Shown here in pieces: positions 7,360-15,167 of a stretch of DNA of 18,503 nt. Made by a program: the position numbers and the translations under genes. The notes beneath the pieces were generated by a model that ran no database searches, had not been told where the DNA came from, and saw nothing but the letters and a program-made list of their open reading frames with translations. Source of the stretch: Aquirufa sp. (GTDB lineage: Bacteria > Bacteroidota > Bacteroidia > Cytophagales > Spirosomataceae); NCBI GenBank assembly GCA_030833145.1, contig JAURHT010000029.1, positions 1 through 18,503 of the forward strand. Reading direction: 5' to 3'. How positions within the stretch are numbered: position 1 is the stretch's first letter; each line of letters opens with the position of its first letter.

Positions 7360-7375
7360 TTAAATTAGAAGAATT

Positions 7376-8845
7376 ATGAAGAAGGTTATCGTCATAGGGG
7401 CAGGTTTTTCAGGGCTATCAGCCGCAACGGAATTAGCTAGCAAAGGATATGAGGTCCAAATTTTAGAAAAGAATGATCACGCAGGTGGTCGCGCACGTGT
7501 TTTCCAATCGAATGGATTCACGTTTGATATGGGTCCTTCCTGGTATTGGATGCCAGATATTTTTGAGACGTATTTTAATCGTTTCGGGAAAAAGCCCTCA
7601 GACTATTATGATTTAGTTCGCTTGGATCCATCGTATTCAGTGATCCTTTCGGAGACAGAAACCATCGATTTGCCAGCGAATTATGCTGATTTAAAAACCT
7701 TGTTTGAGTCCTATGAACCTGGTGCAGCGGCGCAATTAGATGCGTTTATGGAGCAGGCAGCTTATAAATACAAAGTGGGTATTCAAGATTTTGTTTGGAA
7801 ACCCTCTCGTAAAATCACCGAATTCCTCAGCCTTAAATTGCTTATCGACGCCATACGTATTGATGTCTTTTCTTCTTTTTATAAGCACATTCGCAAGTTC
7901 TTTACTTCGCCTACCCTGTTGAAATTGATGGAATTCCCCATCTTATTCTTGGGTGCGATTTCACAAAATACGCCGGCGATGTACTCGCTCATGAATTATG
8001 CAGAAATCAAATTAGGGACCTGGTATCCAATGGGAGGAATGCACCATATCGTCAAAGGAATGGTGGCCCTGGCAGAGGGAAAAGGGGTAAAGATTACGTA
8101 TAGTGCGGAAGTGCAAGGTTTTGAGATCGTTAATGGAAGAGTAATAGGTGTTAAAACGGCTGCCGGATTGCAAGAGGCGGATGCTTTCGTGGCTGGGGCA
8201 GATTACCACCACGTGGAAGAGCTGCTAGGAGATGGCTTGCGAAATTATGATGAAGCCTATTGGGATAAGCGCGTTATGGCACCATCGTCACTATTATTTT
8301 ATCTAGGAATCTCGAAACGTTTACCTAATTTAAAGCACCACAACTTATTCTTTGATCGTGATTTTACCGTGCATTCGCACGAGATTTATACGGATCCGGC
8401 TTGGCCTTCTGATCCGCTTTTCTATGCCTCGGCACCTTCGGTAACGGATCCATCTGTGGCGCCTGAAGGATGTGAAAACGTGTTTTTATTGATTCCGGTT
8501 GCACCTGATTTGGAAGATACCGAAGAAGGAAGAGAGAAGTATTTTGAACAGCTAATGGATCGATTAGAAGCACATTGTGGTGTTTCCATTCGCGATTCCA
8601 TCGTATACAAACGTTCTTATGCGCACCGGGATTTCAAATCGGATTACCATGCCTACAAAGGCAATGCCTATGGCCTTGCGAACACGCTGATGCAGACGGC
8701 GATTTTGAAGCCAACCTTGAAAAATAAGCACCTGAATAATTTGTATTATACGGGTCAATTAACGGTTCCAGGTCCGGGTGTGCCGCCATCCTTGATTTCA
8801 GGAATTGTGGTGGCAGGCGAAGTCGATAAAGAATTAAAAGGATAA
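7376..8845 (+). CDS. crtI: Phytoene desaturase (CrtI type)
   Basis: This 489-residue FAD enzyme introduces double bases of unsaturation into colourless phytoene, giving coloured carotenes such as lycopene at the inner membrane. The N-terminus carries the dinucleotide-binding fold (MKKVIVIGAGFSGLSAA; glycines 8, 10 and 13), an ILEKND beta-strand end and the GGRAR motif. The C-terminus has the CrtI signature (YYTGQLTVPGPGVPPSLIS, then GIVVAGEV) that closes the FAD site. Length is usual for bacterial CrtI. It is the first gene of a four-gene operon and is followed by crtB after 1 nt (TAA 8843-8845, ATG 8847). The number of desaturation steps and the final product cannot be read from sequence. 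No cyclase, hydroxylase or GGPP synthase gene is in the window. It could act on a related polyene, but the crtB neighbour makes phytoene by far the best call. Confidence 0.95.
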   Translation: MKKVIVIGAGFSGLSAATELASKGYEVQILEKNDHAGGRARVFQSNGFTFDMGPSWYWMPDIFETYFNRFGKKPSDYYDLVRLDPSYSVILSETETIDLPANYADLKTLFESYEPGAAAQLDAFMEQAAYKYKVGIQDFVWKPSRKITEFLSLKLLIDAIRIDVFSSFYKHIRKFFTSPTLLKLMEFPILFLGAISQNTPAMYSLMNYAEIKLGTWYPMGGMHHIVKGMVALAEGKGVKITYSAEVQGFEIVNGRVIGVKTAAGLQEADAFVAGADYHHVEELLGDGLRNYDEAYWDKRVMAPSSLLFYLGISKRLPNLKHHNLFFDRDFTVHSHEIYTDPAWPSDPLFYASAPSVTDPSVAPEGCENVFLLIPVAPDLEDTEEGREKYFEQLMDRLEAHCGVSIRDSIVYKRSYAHRDFKSDYHAYKGNAYGLANTLMQTAILKPTLKNKHLNNLYYTGQLTVPGPGVPPSLISGIVVAGEVDKELKG

Positions 8846-8846
8846 T

Positions 8847-9665
8847 ATGGATTTATACTTACAAGTTTCCCTTGCCTCGAGTAAGTTATTGACGAAGGCC
8901 TATTCGACGTCTTTTTCGTTAGGAATTCGAACATTGGATGAAAAAGTGCACGATCCTATTTATGCCATTTATGGCTTTGTGCGTTTAGCGGATGAGATTG
9001 TGGATACGTTTCATGATCAGGATAAAGCTGCTTTATTGCAGCGTTTTCGCGAGGATACCTACCGCGCGATTGAAGAGAAAATAAGCTTAAATCCTATTTT
9101 ACACTCCTTTCAATGGGCGGTGAATAAGTTTGGGATGGAACGCGAATTAATCGACGCGTTCTTGTATTCGATGGAATTGGATTTGACCAAACGAGATTAT
9201 AATCCGGAGGAGTACAAGCAATACATCTATGGTTCAGCCGAAGTGGTGGGCTTGATGTGTTTGCGCGTTTTCTGCGAAGGAGATCCAGCGGAATATGAAT
9301 CGTTGAAAGAGGATGCCTGTGCCTTAGGTTCTGCCTTCCAAAAAATCAACTTCCTCCGCGATATTCGCTCCGATTACGACGAACGCGGGCGGGTTTATTT
9401 TCCAGGCGTCGATTTTACGACTTTCACGGATGCGGAGAAAAAAGAAATTGAAGCAGATATTCAGTTGGATTTCGATGCCGGTTTACGCGGTATTCACCGC
9501 TTGCCTGCCGTCGCTCGCAAAGGTTGTTTACTAGCCTATGAGTATTATATTAGACTGTTTGAAAAGATCAAATCCTTACCAGCCTCTCGCATCAAAGAGG
9601 AACGTATTCGCGTCGCAGACTGGGAAAAGATGTTCATTTATTTCCAATTAGCCCTTCGTAAATAG
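8847..9665 (+). CDS. crtB: Phytoene synthase
   Basis: This 272-residue enzyme of the squalene/phytoene synthase family joins two geranylgeranyl diphosphates head to head to give phytoene, the committed step to C40 carotenoids. Both aspartate-rich magnesium-binding motifs are present: DEIVD at residues 49-53 and DIRSD at 172-176 (inside NFLRDIRSDYDERGRVYFP, the family signature). The YGSAEVVGLM stretch around 128-137 also fits. Length is normal for the short bacterial form. The start lies 1 nt after crtI, and the stop is 1 nt before the GTG of the permease gene, so the operon is tightly packed and probably translationally coupled. Substrate C40 rather than C30 is inferred from the CrtI/CrtB resemblance; a C30 dehydrosqualene route is possible but less likely in this group. 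Confidence 0.95.
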   Translation: MDLYLQVSLASSKLLTKAYSTSFSLGIRTLDEKVHDPIYAIYGFVRLADEIVDTFHDQDKAALLQRFREDTYRAIEEKISLNPILHSFQWAVNKFGMERELIDAFLYSMELDLTKRDYNPEEYKQYIYGSAEVVGLMCLRVFCEGDPAEYESLKEDACALGSAFQKINFLRDIRSDYDERGRVYFPGVDFTTFTDAEKKEIEADIQLDFDAGLRGIHRLPAVARKGCLLAYEYYIRLFEKIKSLPASRIKEERIRVADWEKMFIYFQLALRK

Positions 9666-9666
9666 C

Positions 9667-10380
9667 GTGGAATTAATTGCCTTATTAGCCATTATGGCCT
9701 TTTTATACGCCTCCGTAGGACATGGTGGTGCAAGTGGCTACTTAGCGGTTATGGCCCTCTTTGCGATCGCTCCACCTGTGATGAAGCAAACAGCGCTTTT
9801 GTTAAATCTAGGCGTTTCGCTGATGTCGTTTGCCGCTTTTTACCGTCAGGGGTATTTTAAATGGAATTTGTTTTGGCCTTTTGCCCTCGGATCCATTCCG
9901 GCTGCTTTTCTTGGAGCCCGTATTCCATTGACGGATTCGACCTATAAGCAGATTTTAGGGGCCTGTCTTTTTCTAGCAGTTATCAGAATGGTGATTTCGT
10001 TAAAAGAGGGCTCTCGGATAAGTTTGCCAGCGGTCTTAGGTATTTTTATGGGAGCAGTCATCGGTTTACTATCCGGCATGATTGGTATTGGAGGGGGCAT
10101 CATATTGAGTCCGATCTTATTACTTTTCCGCTGGGCTTCATTAAAGGAAGCGGCGGCAGCTTCGGCCTTGTTTATTTTCGTGAATTCTGTTGCTGGTTTG
10201 GCTGGTTTGAAAACCTGGATTCCGATTGATCAATCTCAAATGTTGTACTGGCTAATTGCTTCCCTAGTAGGAGGTTTTTTAGGAGCCCGTTGGGGTGCTG
10301 GAATTGCGTCGAATACAAAGGTGAAGTGGATTTTAGCTTTGGTGCTTGTTATTGCATCGCTTAAATTGTGGTTTGTTTAA
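9667..10380 (+). CDS. TauE/SafE family membrane permease
   Basis: This is a 237-residue polytopic inner-membrane protein with about 7-8 hydrophobic helices. It shows the internal duplication of the TauE/SafE family: a glycine-rich hairpin near the N-terminus of each half (SVGHGGASGY at 16-25 and SGMIGIGGGIILSP at 136-149). Family members move sulfite, sulfoacetate or other organic or sulfur anions; the substrate here is unknown. The start is GTG at 9667, 1 nt after the crtB stop; the next Met is ten residues in and would cut the first helix, so GTG is preferred. It is 6 nt ahead of the potassium-channel gene. Being buried in a carotenoid operon is odd, since no sulfur gene is nearby. Confidence 0.88.
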   Translation: MELIALLAIMAFLYASVGHGGASGYLAVMALFAIAPPVMKQTALLLNLGVSLMSFAAFYRQGYFKWNLFWPFALGSIPAAFLGARIPLTDSTYKQILGACLFLAVIRMVISLKEGSRISLPAVLGIFMGAVIGLLSGMIGIGGGIILSPILLLFRWASLKEAAAASALFIFVNSVAGLAGLKTWIPIDQSQMLYWLIASLVGGFLGARWGAGIASNTKVKWILALVLVIASLKLWFV

Positions 10381-10386
10381 AATATT

Positions 10387-11301
10387 ATGATTGAAAACGT
10401 AAATCAGGATACGGGATTTGGTGAAAGAACCTCGGATATGGGTGGCCGCATGGTCAACAAGGACGGGAGTTTTAATATCAAGCGAATTGGAATTAGCGTA
10501 AGGGATCGTGCTAGCGGTTACCAAAGTATGCTGACGATGCCACGTTGGCGATTCTTAGCCATTATTTTCATCTTCTATTTCTTGATCAACTGCTTTTTCA
10601 CCGTTTTGTATTGGCTGGCTGGACCAGCTGGATTGGAAGGTGTGGAGAAGGTGAAGTTTTGGGGAAGAATCAAGGAATTGTTTTTCTTTTCTACACAGAC
10701 GTTCACAACCGTAGGGTATGGTCGCGTTAACCCGGTGGGGGAATTAACGAACTGGATTGCCGCTATAGAATCCCTGGTGGGATTCCTTTCTTTTGCGATC
10801 GCAGCCGGTCTTTTGTATGGTCGCTTTTCGCGTCCGAGGTCATTTATTCGTTTTTCGGATAGCTTAGTCTATGCGAATTACAGACAGGGCAAGGCCTTTA
10901 TGTTTCGATTGGTATGCTACAAAGATGATCACTTGTTGACGAATGCAGAAGTGAAGTTGAATGCCCGAATCGTCACGAAGAACGAGGGTTACCAATTCTT
11001 TAATTTGAAATTAGAACGGAGTCACGTAGACAGTTTGGTCTTAAACTGGACGGTGGTTCATCCCATTGATGAGGACTCCCCCTTTTTTAATTTATCCCAA
11101 AAAGAAATCGTCAATCTCCAACCCGAAATTTCCGCCTACTTGACCGGCTTTGATGAAGTCTATTCAAGCGTCGTAGTCGCCCGAGTGTCCTATGCCATTA
11201 AGGACTTCAAATTCGGGTTTAAATTCTTACCTATGTATTTTAGTCGGAACCAGCGGACGGAATTAGATTTATCGAAATTAAACCTGATCGACCAGGAATA
11301 A
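10387..11301 (+). CDS. Inward-rectifier-type potassium channel (KirBac-like)
   Basis: This 304-residue protein resembles prokaryotic Kir channels, which pass potassium across the inner membrane as tetramers gated by the cytoplasmic domain. Residues 43-53 (SGYQSMLTMPR) fit the slide helix and about 54-76 the outer helix. The pore loop follows, with the selectivity filter TVGYG at 108-112, preceded by FFFSTQTFT. The inner helix is at about 122-145 (NWIAAIESLVGFLSFAIAAG), ending in GRFSRP. Residues 150-300 form the beta-rich Kir cytoplasmic domain (IRFSDSLVYANYRQGKAFMF, then WTVVHPIDEDSPF and YSSVVVARVSYA). The filter reads TVGYG as in voltage-gated-type channels, while many Kir proteins have TIGYG or TIGFG. 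It is the last gene of the crtI operon and ends at a strong terminator. Confidence 0.93.
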   Translation: MIENVNQDTGFGERTSDMGGRMVNKDGSFNIKRIGISVRDRASGYQSMLTMPRWRFLAIIFIFYFLINCFFTVLYWLAGPAGLEGVEKVKFWGRIKELFFFSTQTFTTVGYGRVNPVGELTNWIAAIESLVGFLSFAIAAGLLYGRFSRPRSFIRFSDSLVYANYRQGKAFMFRLVCYKDDHLLTNAEVKLNARIVTKNEGYQFFNLKLERSHVDSLVLNWTVVHPIDEDSPFFNLSQKEIVNLQPEISAYLTGFDEVYSSVVVARVSYAIKDFKFGFKFLPMYFSRNQRTELDLSKLNLIDQE

Positions 11302-11330
11302 AAAAAGCCCCGATTGCTCGGGGCTTTTTA
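11301..11330. terminator. Bidirectional intrinsic terminator
   Basis: An A-tract, the stem AGCCCCGA (11306-11313), loop TTGC and TCGGGGCT (11318-11325), then a T-tract form a GC-rich hairpin flanked by As and Ts. It can stop transcription from both the potassium-channel gene (+) and the M1 peptidase gene (-), whose stops lie at 11299-11301 and 11333-11335. Confidence 0.93.
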
Positions 11331-11332
11331 CT

Positions 11333-13675
11333 TTAATTCTTAGATCCGGTGACGGCACCCGCCTTTTTGGCATTTTGTGCTTCTTGCATTGGATTTTGTC
11401 CTCCGCTGTAGGTTCTGCCCTGCATCTTGAATAACTGCACCTTCGTAGGTTGAGCTGGTTCACGAGGGAAAGCGTTGTCTTCTGTATCAATGTCTGCGAT
11501 TTCGTAGAATGGATCTAGTGTCCACTTCACGACTTTCTTAGATGTCGGGATGATTTTCTTTGCCGTCACATCGTTCAAACGCCAAACCTCCGCCGGGAAA
11601 CGCAATACCTCTTCCGTACCATCTTCATAGTTCAAACGCACAATTACGGGCATTGGTAAACCGCCTTTGTTCTTGAAGTTCACCACGTAGAAGTTTTTAC
11701 CTTCAGAAACCAATTTCTTCTCGTCGTCATTTAATGACGCCATGTAGTCTTGGTATTTCTTCTTGTCTGCTTCCGTAGGAGCGAAACGATCGTAGGTATT
11801 ATAGAAATCCGTCAAATCAGGATTTTCCTCTACTACCGTACGTTTGATATCTGTTTTGTTACGAATCGAAGACATCGTTTTCGCTTTTGCTTCTGCTACC
11901 GCTTTGTCTCCGGCCTTTTTAATCGCTGGATCTTGCGTATCGATTCCAAACCATTCAACGGTTTCAATCGACTGATTTACTGGCTCCGTTCCGTAGAACC
12001 AACCTCTCCAGAACCAATCCAAATCCACACCAGACGCATCTTCCAAGGTACGGAAGAAGTCCGCTGGATACGGTTGTTTGAACGCCCAACGACGCGCATA
12101 TTCTTTGAATGCGTAGTCAAATAGTTCGCGACCCATCACAGTTTCACGCAGGATATTCAAGGCCGTAGCGGGTTTAGCGTAGGCATTATTCCCAAAATCC
12201 ATAATATTCTCCGAGTTCGCCATAATAGGTACCTGGTTCTTCGAATCTAAACGCATGTAAGGAACAATCGATTGTGGCTCTCCACGACGCGCAGGGAAGT
12301 TACGATCCCATTCTTGCTCCGCTAAATATTGGCAGAAGGTATTTAAACCCTCATCCATCCAAGACCATTGGCGCTCATCTGAGTTAATAATCATCGGGAA
12401 GAAGTTGTGACCCACTTCGTGGATAATTACTCCAATCATTCCGTTTTTTACATTCTCTGTATACGTCCCATCTGCCTCCGGACGACCACCGTTAAAGGAA
12501 ATCATCGGATACTCCATTCCACCACCCGCTGTTGCGTGGCAAGAAATTGCTACAGGATATGGATAGGCCACCGTTCTTTTTGAATACGAACGAAGCGTGT
12601 GTGCTACGACCATCGTTGAATATTTACCCCAAAGTGGATTTCCCTCTTTCGAATAATACGACATCGCCCATACTTTTTTGCCTTCAACCTCTACTTGCAT
12701 CGCATCCCAAATAAATTTACGTGATGCGGTAAATGCAAAGTCACGTACATTATCAGCCTTGTACACCCACGTCTTCTTCCCCGTAGGAACACTTTTCTCT
12801 GCTTTGATAGCTTCGTCTTGTGTTACGATTTCTACTGGGCGAGTGGCTGTTTTCGCCTGCTCCCAACGTTTTAATTGGGTAGCTGTCAATACCTGATTAG
12901 GGTTTAATAATTCGCCACCTGCACCCACAACGATGTCATTAGGCGCCGTGATGGCTACTTTGTAATTTCCAAAATTTAACGTGAATTCACCCTGTCCCAG
13001 GAACTGCTTGTGCTGCCAGCCATATACGTCGTTGTAGACTGCTAAGCGGGGGAACCAGTGAGCGATGAAGTAATTCGCGATATTCTCTTTTCCTAAAATT
13101 TCATAGCCAGAACGACCATAATAAGCCGTGATCAAATAATTCCAATCTATACCAAAGCTCACCGAAGCACCCGATTTTAATGGAGTGGGTAAGTCAATGC
13201 GCATCATTGTTTGGTTAATTGTATGACGTAATGGATTGCCTTTTATATCTTTCACGGCTGTGATTTTATAGCCGTAATCTTTTGGATCCGTCAGTTCTTG
13301 AAAAGCTCCAGCGCTGATGCCATTCTTGATTTCACCTGTTTTTGTGGTTTTACCAGGGGAATTTTTTTCAAATAAATTTTGGTCTAATTGAATCCATAAA
13401 TACGGTAAATCATCTGGAGAATTGTTGTAATAAGTGATCGTTTCTGATCCGATGATCTTGCGATTGATATCATCTAGTTCCACTTTGATGTCATAGTCCG
13501 CACGTTGCTGCCAATAATCCTTACCTGGAGAACCACTCGCGGTCCGGTAGGAATTAGGCGTAGGCAAAGTCGATTCTAATTGCTCGAATCGGTTGTTTGC
13601 GTTAAAAGAGGTTTGGGCTTTTGCGGGTAACAAGAAGACTGTTAGCGCGACGAGCGTTAGTAGTTTTTTAAGCAT
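11333..13675 (-). CDS. Secreted M1 family zinc metallopeptidase
   Basis: This 780-residue predicted exported aminopeptidase-like enzyme cleaves residues from peptide N-termini. I start it at the ATG whose complement is 13673-13675, because this gives the signal peptide MLKKLLTLVALTVFLLPAKA; an in-frame ATG 24 nt upstream (13699) would add eight residues ahead of it. The zinc site is intact: HEVGH at 419-423 and the third ligand Glu442, an HExxH-x18-E spacing typical of clan MA peptidases of M1. The substrate-binding GAMEN-type motif reads GGMEY at 385-389. The N-terminal half is the beta-saddle domain (about 60-290) and the tail after about 590 is less conserved. It stands alone between a terminator and the xylA promoter region. 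The substrate is unknown; extracellular peptide use or envelope protein turnover are both possible. Confidence 0.92.
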   Translation of the reverse strand: MLKKLLTLVALTVFLLPAKAQTSFNANNRFEQLESTLPTPNSYRTASGSPGKDYWQQRADYDIKVELDDINRKIIGSETITYYNNSPDDLPYLWIQLDQNLFEKNSPGKTTKTGEIKNGISAGAFQELTDPKDYGYKITAVKDIKGNPLRHTINQTMMRIDLPTPLKSGASVSFGIDWNYLITAYYGRSGYEILGKENIANYFIAHWFPRLAVYNDVYGWQHKQFLGQGEFTLNFGNYKVAITAPNDIVVGAGGELLNPNQVLTATQLKRWEQAKTATRPVEIVTQDEAIKAEKSVPTGKKTWVYKADNVRDFAFTASRKFIWDAMQVEVEGKKVWAMSYYSKEGNPLWGKYSTMVVAHTLRSYSKRTVAYPYPVAISCHATAGGGMEYPMISFNGGRPEADGTYTENVKNGMIGVIIHEVGHNFFPMIINSDERQWSWMDEGLNTFCQYLAEQEWDRNFPARRGEPQSIVPYMRLDSKNQVPIMANSENIMDFGNNAYAKPATALNILRETVMGRELFDYAFKEYARRWAFKQPYPADFFRTLEDASGVDLDWFWRGWFYGTEPVNQSIETVEWFGIDTQDPAIKKAGDKAVAEAKAKTMSSIRNKTDIKRTVVEENPDLTDFYNTYDRFAPTEADKKKYQDYMASLNDDEKKLVSEGKNFYVVNFKNKGGLPMPVIVRLNYEDGTEEVLRFPAEVWRLNDVTAKKIIPTSKKVVKWTLDPFYEIADIDTEDNAFPREPAQPTKVQLFKMQGRTYSGGQNPMQEAQNAKKAGAVTGSKN

Positions 13676-13726
13676 GTTGAAAAAGGTAATTTTGTGCAAA
13701 ATAGGAAATTTTATTTACAATCGTAG

Positions 13727-13745
13727 CTGTGCTAATCTGTGCTAA
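13727..13745 (+). repeat. Tandem 9-bp direct repeat with 10-bp period upstream of xylA
   Basis: CTGTGCTAA is present at 13727-13735 and again at 13737-13745, one base apart. The 10-bp period puts both copies on the same face of the helix, just upstream of two -7-like elements of xylA. It could bind a regulator. A related AATCTGTG-type repeat is, from memory, common in Bacteroidota intergenic DNA, so it may instead be a dispersed repeat. Confidence 0.5.
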
Positions 13746-13751
13746 AATATA

Positions 13752-13783
13752 TTTGTATATAATAGGTATAATATGTAGTTTTG
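13752..13783 (+). promoter_or_regulatory. Promoter of xylA (best of two overlapping candidates)
   Basis: TTTG at 13752-13755, a 20-nt spacer and TAGTTTTG at 13776-13783 match the Bacteroidota consensus well; the start would be near 13790, giving a leader of about 31 nt. A second -7-like box, TATATTTG at 13748-13755, overlaps the -33 element of this one but lacks a TTG about 18-20 nt upstream. The AAGGAG at 13791 is 24 nt from the ATG and too far to act as a ribosome-binding site. Confidence 0.6.
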
Positions 13784-13820
13784 AGACTTTAAGGAGAAAC
13801 AACATTAAGCATTATATATT

Positions 13821-15149
13821 ATGAGTGTAATCATTGGTCAAAAAGAGTATTTCAAAGGCATTGGTCAAATCAAATTTGAAGGTGCAGAATCAGACAATCC
13901 CTTCGCATTTCGCTATTATGACGAGAATCGCATAGTTGCCGGTAAGAGCATGAAGGAACACCTTCGTTTTGCGATTGCTTATTGGCATTCGTTTTGCGGT
14001 GATGGGGCGGATCCTTTTGGACCAGGAACACACCACTACCCTTGGGATGTAGCATCTGATGCGCGTCAACGTGCAGCGGATAAAGCCGATGCAGCATTCG
14101 AATTCATCACAAAAATGGGAGCACCTTACTATTGCTTCCACGATGTGGATGCGATTGATGGGCATAACGATCCCAAAGAATTTGGCGATCGTGTGAAATT
14201 CATCACCGATATTTTTGCCAAAAAACAAGCAGAAAGCGGCGTGAAATTATTGTGGGGAACAGCGAATTTGTTCTCGAACGAGCGTTATATGAACGGTGCT
14301 TCTACGAACCCGAACTTTGAAGTGGTAGCTCACGCTGGTGCTCAATTAAAAGGTGCAATCGATGCAACGATTACCTTAGGTGGCGAAGGCTATGTGTTCT
14401 GGGGAGGCCGTGAAGGGTATATGAGCTTATTAAATACAGATATGAAGCGCGAACGCGAAAACTTCGCTCGCATGTTACACACGTGTGTGGAATATGCACG
14501 TCGCAATGGTTTCAAAGGTAAGTTCTTCATCGAACCGAAGCCTTGTGAGCCTACGAAACACCAATACGATTACGATGCAGCAACGGTGATTGGTTTCTTA
14601 CGCGAGTTCGATTTGTTATCGGAATTTGGCCTAAACTTAGAAGTAAACCACGCAACCTTAGCTGGACACACGTTTGCACACGAATGCCAAGTGGCTTCTG
14701 ATGCTGGTATGTTAGCTTCTATCGATGCAAACCGCGGAGATACGCAAAACGGCTGGGATACGGATCAATTCCCGACGGACATTTACGAATGGGCGGAGGC
14801 GATGTCAATCATCTTGAAACAAGGTGGATTAGCCGGTGGTGGAATTAACTTTGACGCAAAACGTCGTCGTAATTCAACGGATATGGCTGATTTATTCTAT
14901 GCGCACATCGGCGGTATGGATACAATTGCTCGTTCTTTATTGATCGCTGAGAAAATAGCTAAACATGGCGAGATGGATCGTTTGAAAGCGGAACGTTATG
15001 CGAGCTTTAACTCGGGTAAAGGAGCGGATTACACAGCAGGTAAATTGAAATTAGAAGATTTATACAAAATCGCGATTGAAGTAGGAGAACCTGCTCAGAT
15101 CTCTGGCAAGCAAGAATACTTAGAGAATTTGTTAGGCCGTTTTGTTTAA
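13821..15149 (+). CDS. xylA: Xylose isomerase
   Basis: This 442-residue TIM-barrel enzyme interconverts D-xylose and D-xylulose (and, more weakly, glucose and fructose) using two divalent metals. The catalytic and metal residues lie in recognisable places: His107 in FHDVD (106-110), Glu238 and Lys240 in FIEPKP, His277 in [10 protein letters not shown], His287-Glu288 in AHE, and the DANRGD metal motif at 302-307. The length and the N-terminal extension place it in the group II isomerases of about 440 residues. It has its own promoter and is followed after 18 nt by the GH106-like gene. No xylulokinase or xylose transporter is in the window, which is unusual because xylB often neighbours xylA. 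Confidence 0.97.
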   Translation: MSVIIGQKEYFKGIGQIKFEGAESDNPFAFRYYDENRIVAGKSMKEHLRFAIAYWHSFCGDGADPFGPGTHHYPWDVASDARQRAADKADAAFEFITKMGAPYYCFHDVDAIDGHNDPKEFGDRVKFITDIFAKKQAESGVKLLWGTANLFSNERYMNGASTNPNFEVVAHAGAQLKGAIDATITLGGEGYVFWGGREGYMSLLNTDMKRERENFARMLHTCVEYARRNGFKGKFFIEPKPCEPTKHQYDYDAATVIGFLREFDLLSEFGLNLEVNHATLAGHTFAHECQVASDAGMLASIDANRGDTQNGWDTDQFPTDIYEWAEAMSIILKQGGLAGGGINFDAKRRRNSTDMADLFYAHIGGMDTIARSLLIAEKIAKHGEMDRLKAERYASFNSGKGADYTAGKLKLEDLYKIAIEVGEPAQISGKQEYLENLLGRFV

Positions 15150-15167
15150 AAATACGTAATTCGGGGT

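Noticed and set aside
11750..12124. 124-codon open frame on the + strand inside the peptidase gene
   Set aside because: It is antisense to a well-supported M1 peptidase, has an Arg/Phe/Ile-rich unnatural composition and matches no family I know.
13676..13699. Upstream ATG for the M1 peptidase, adding eight residues
   Set aside because: The extra residues precede a complete signal peptide; the downstream ATG starting MLKKLL is the more usual form, though the upstream one cannot be excluded.
13791..13796. AAGGAG as ribosome-binding site of xylA
   Set aside because: It is 24 nt before the ATG, too far to position the ribosome, and other genes here lack such sites.
13890..14228. 112-codon open frame on the - strand inside xylA
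   Set aside because: It lies opposite the conserved active-site region of xylose isomerase and has no plausible signal or domain.
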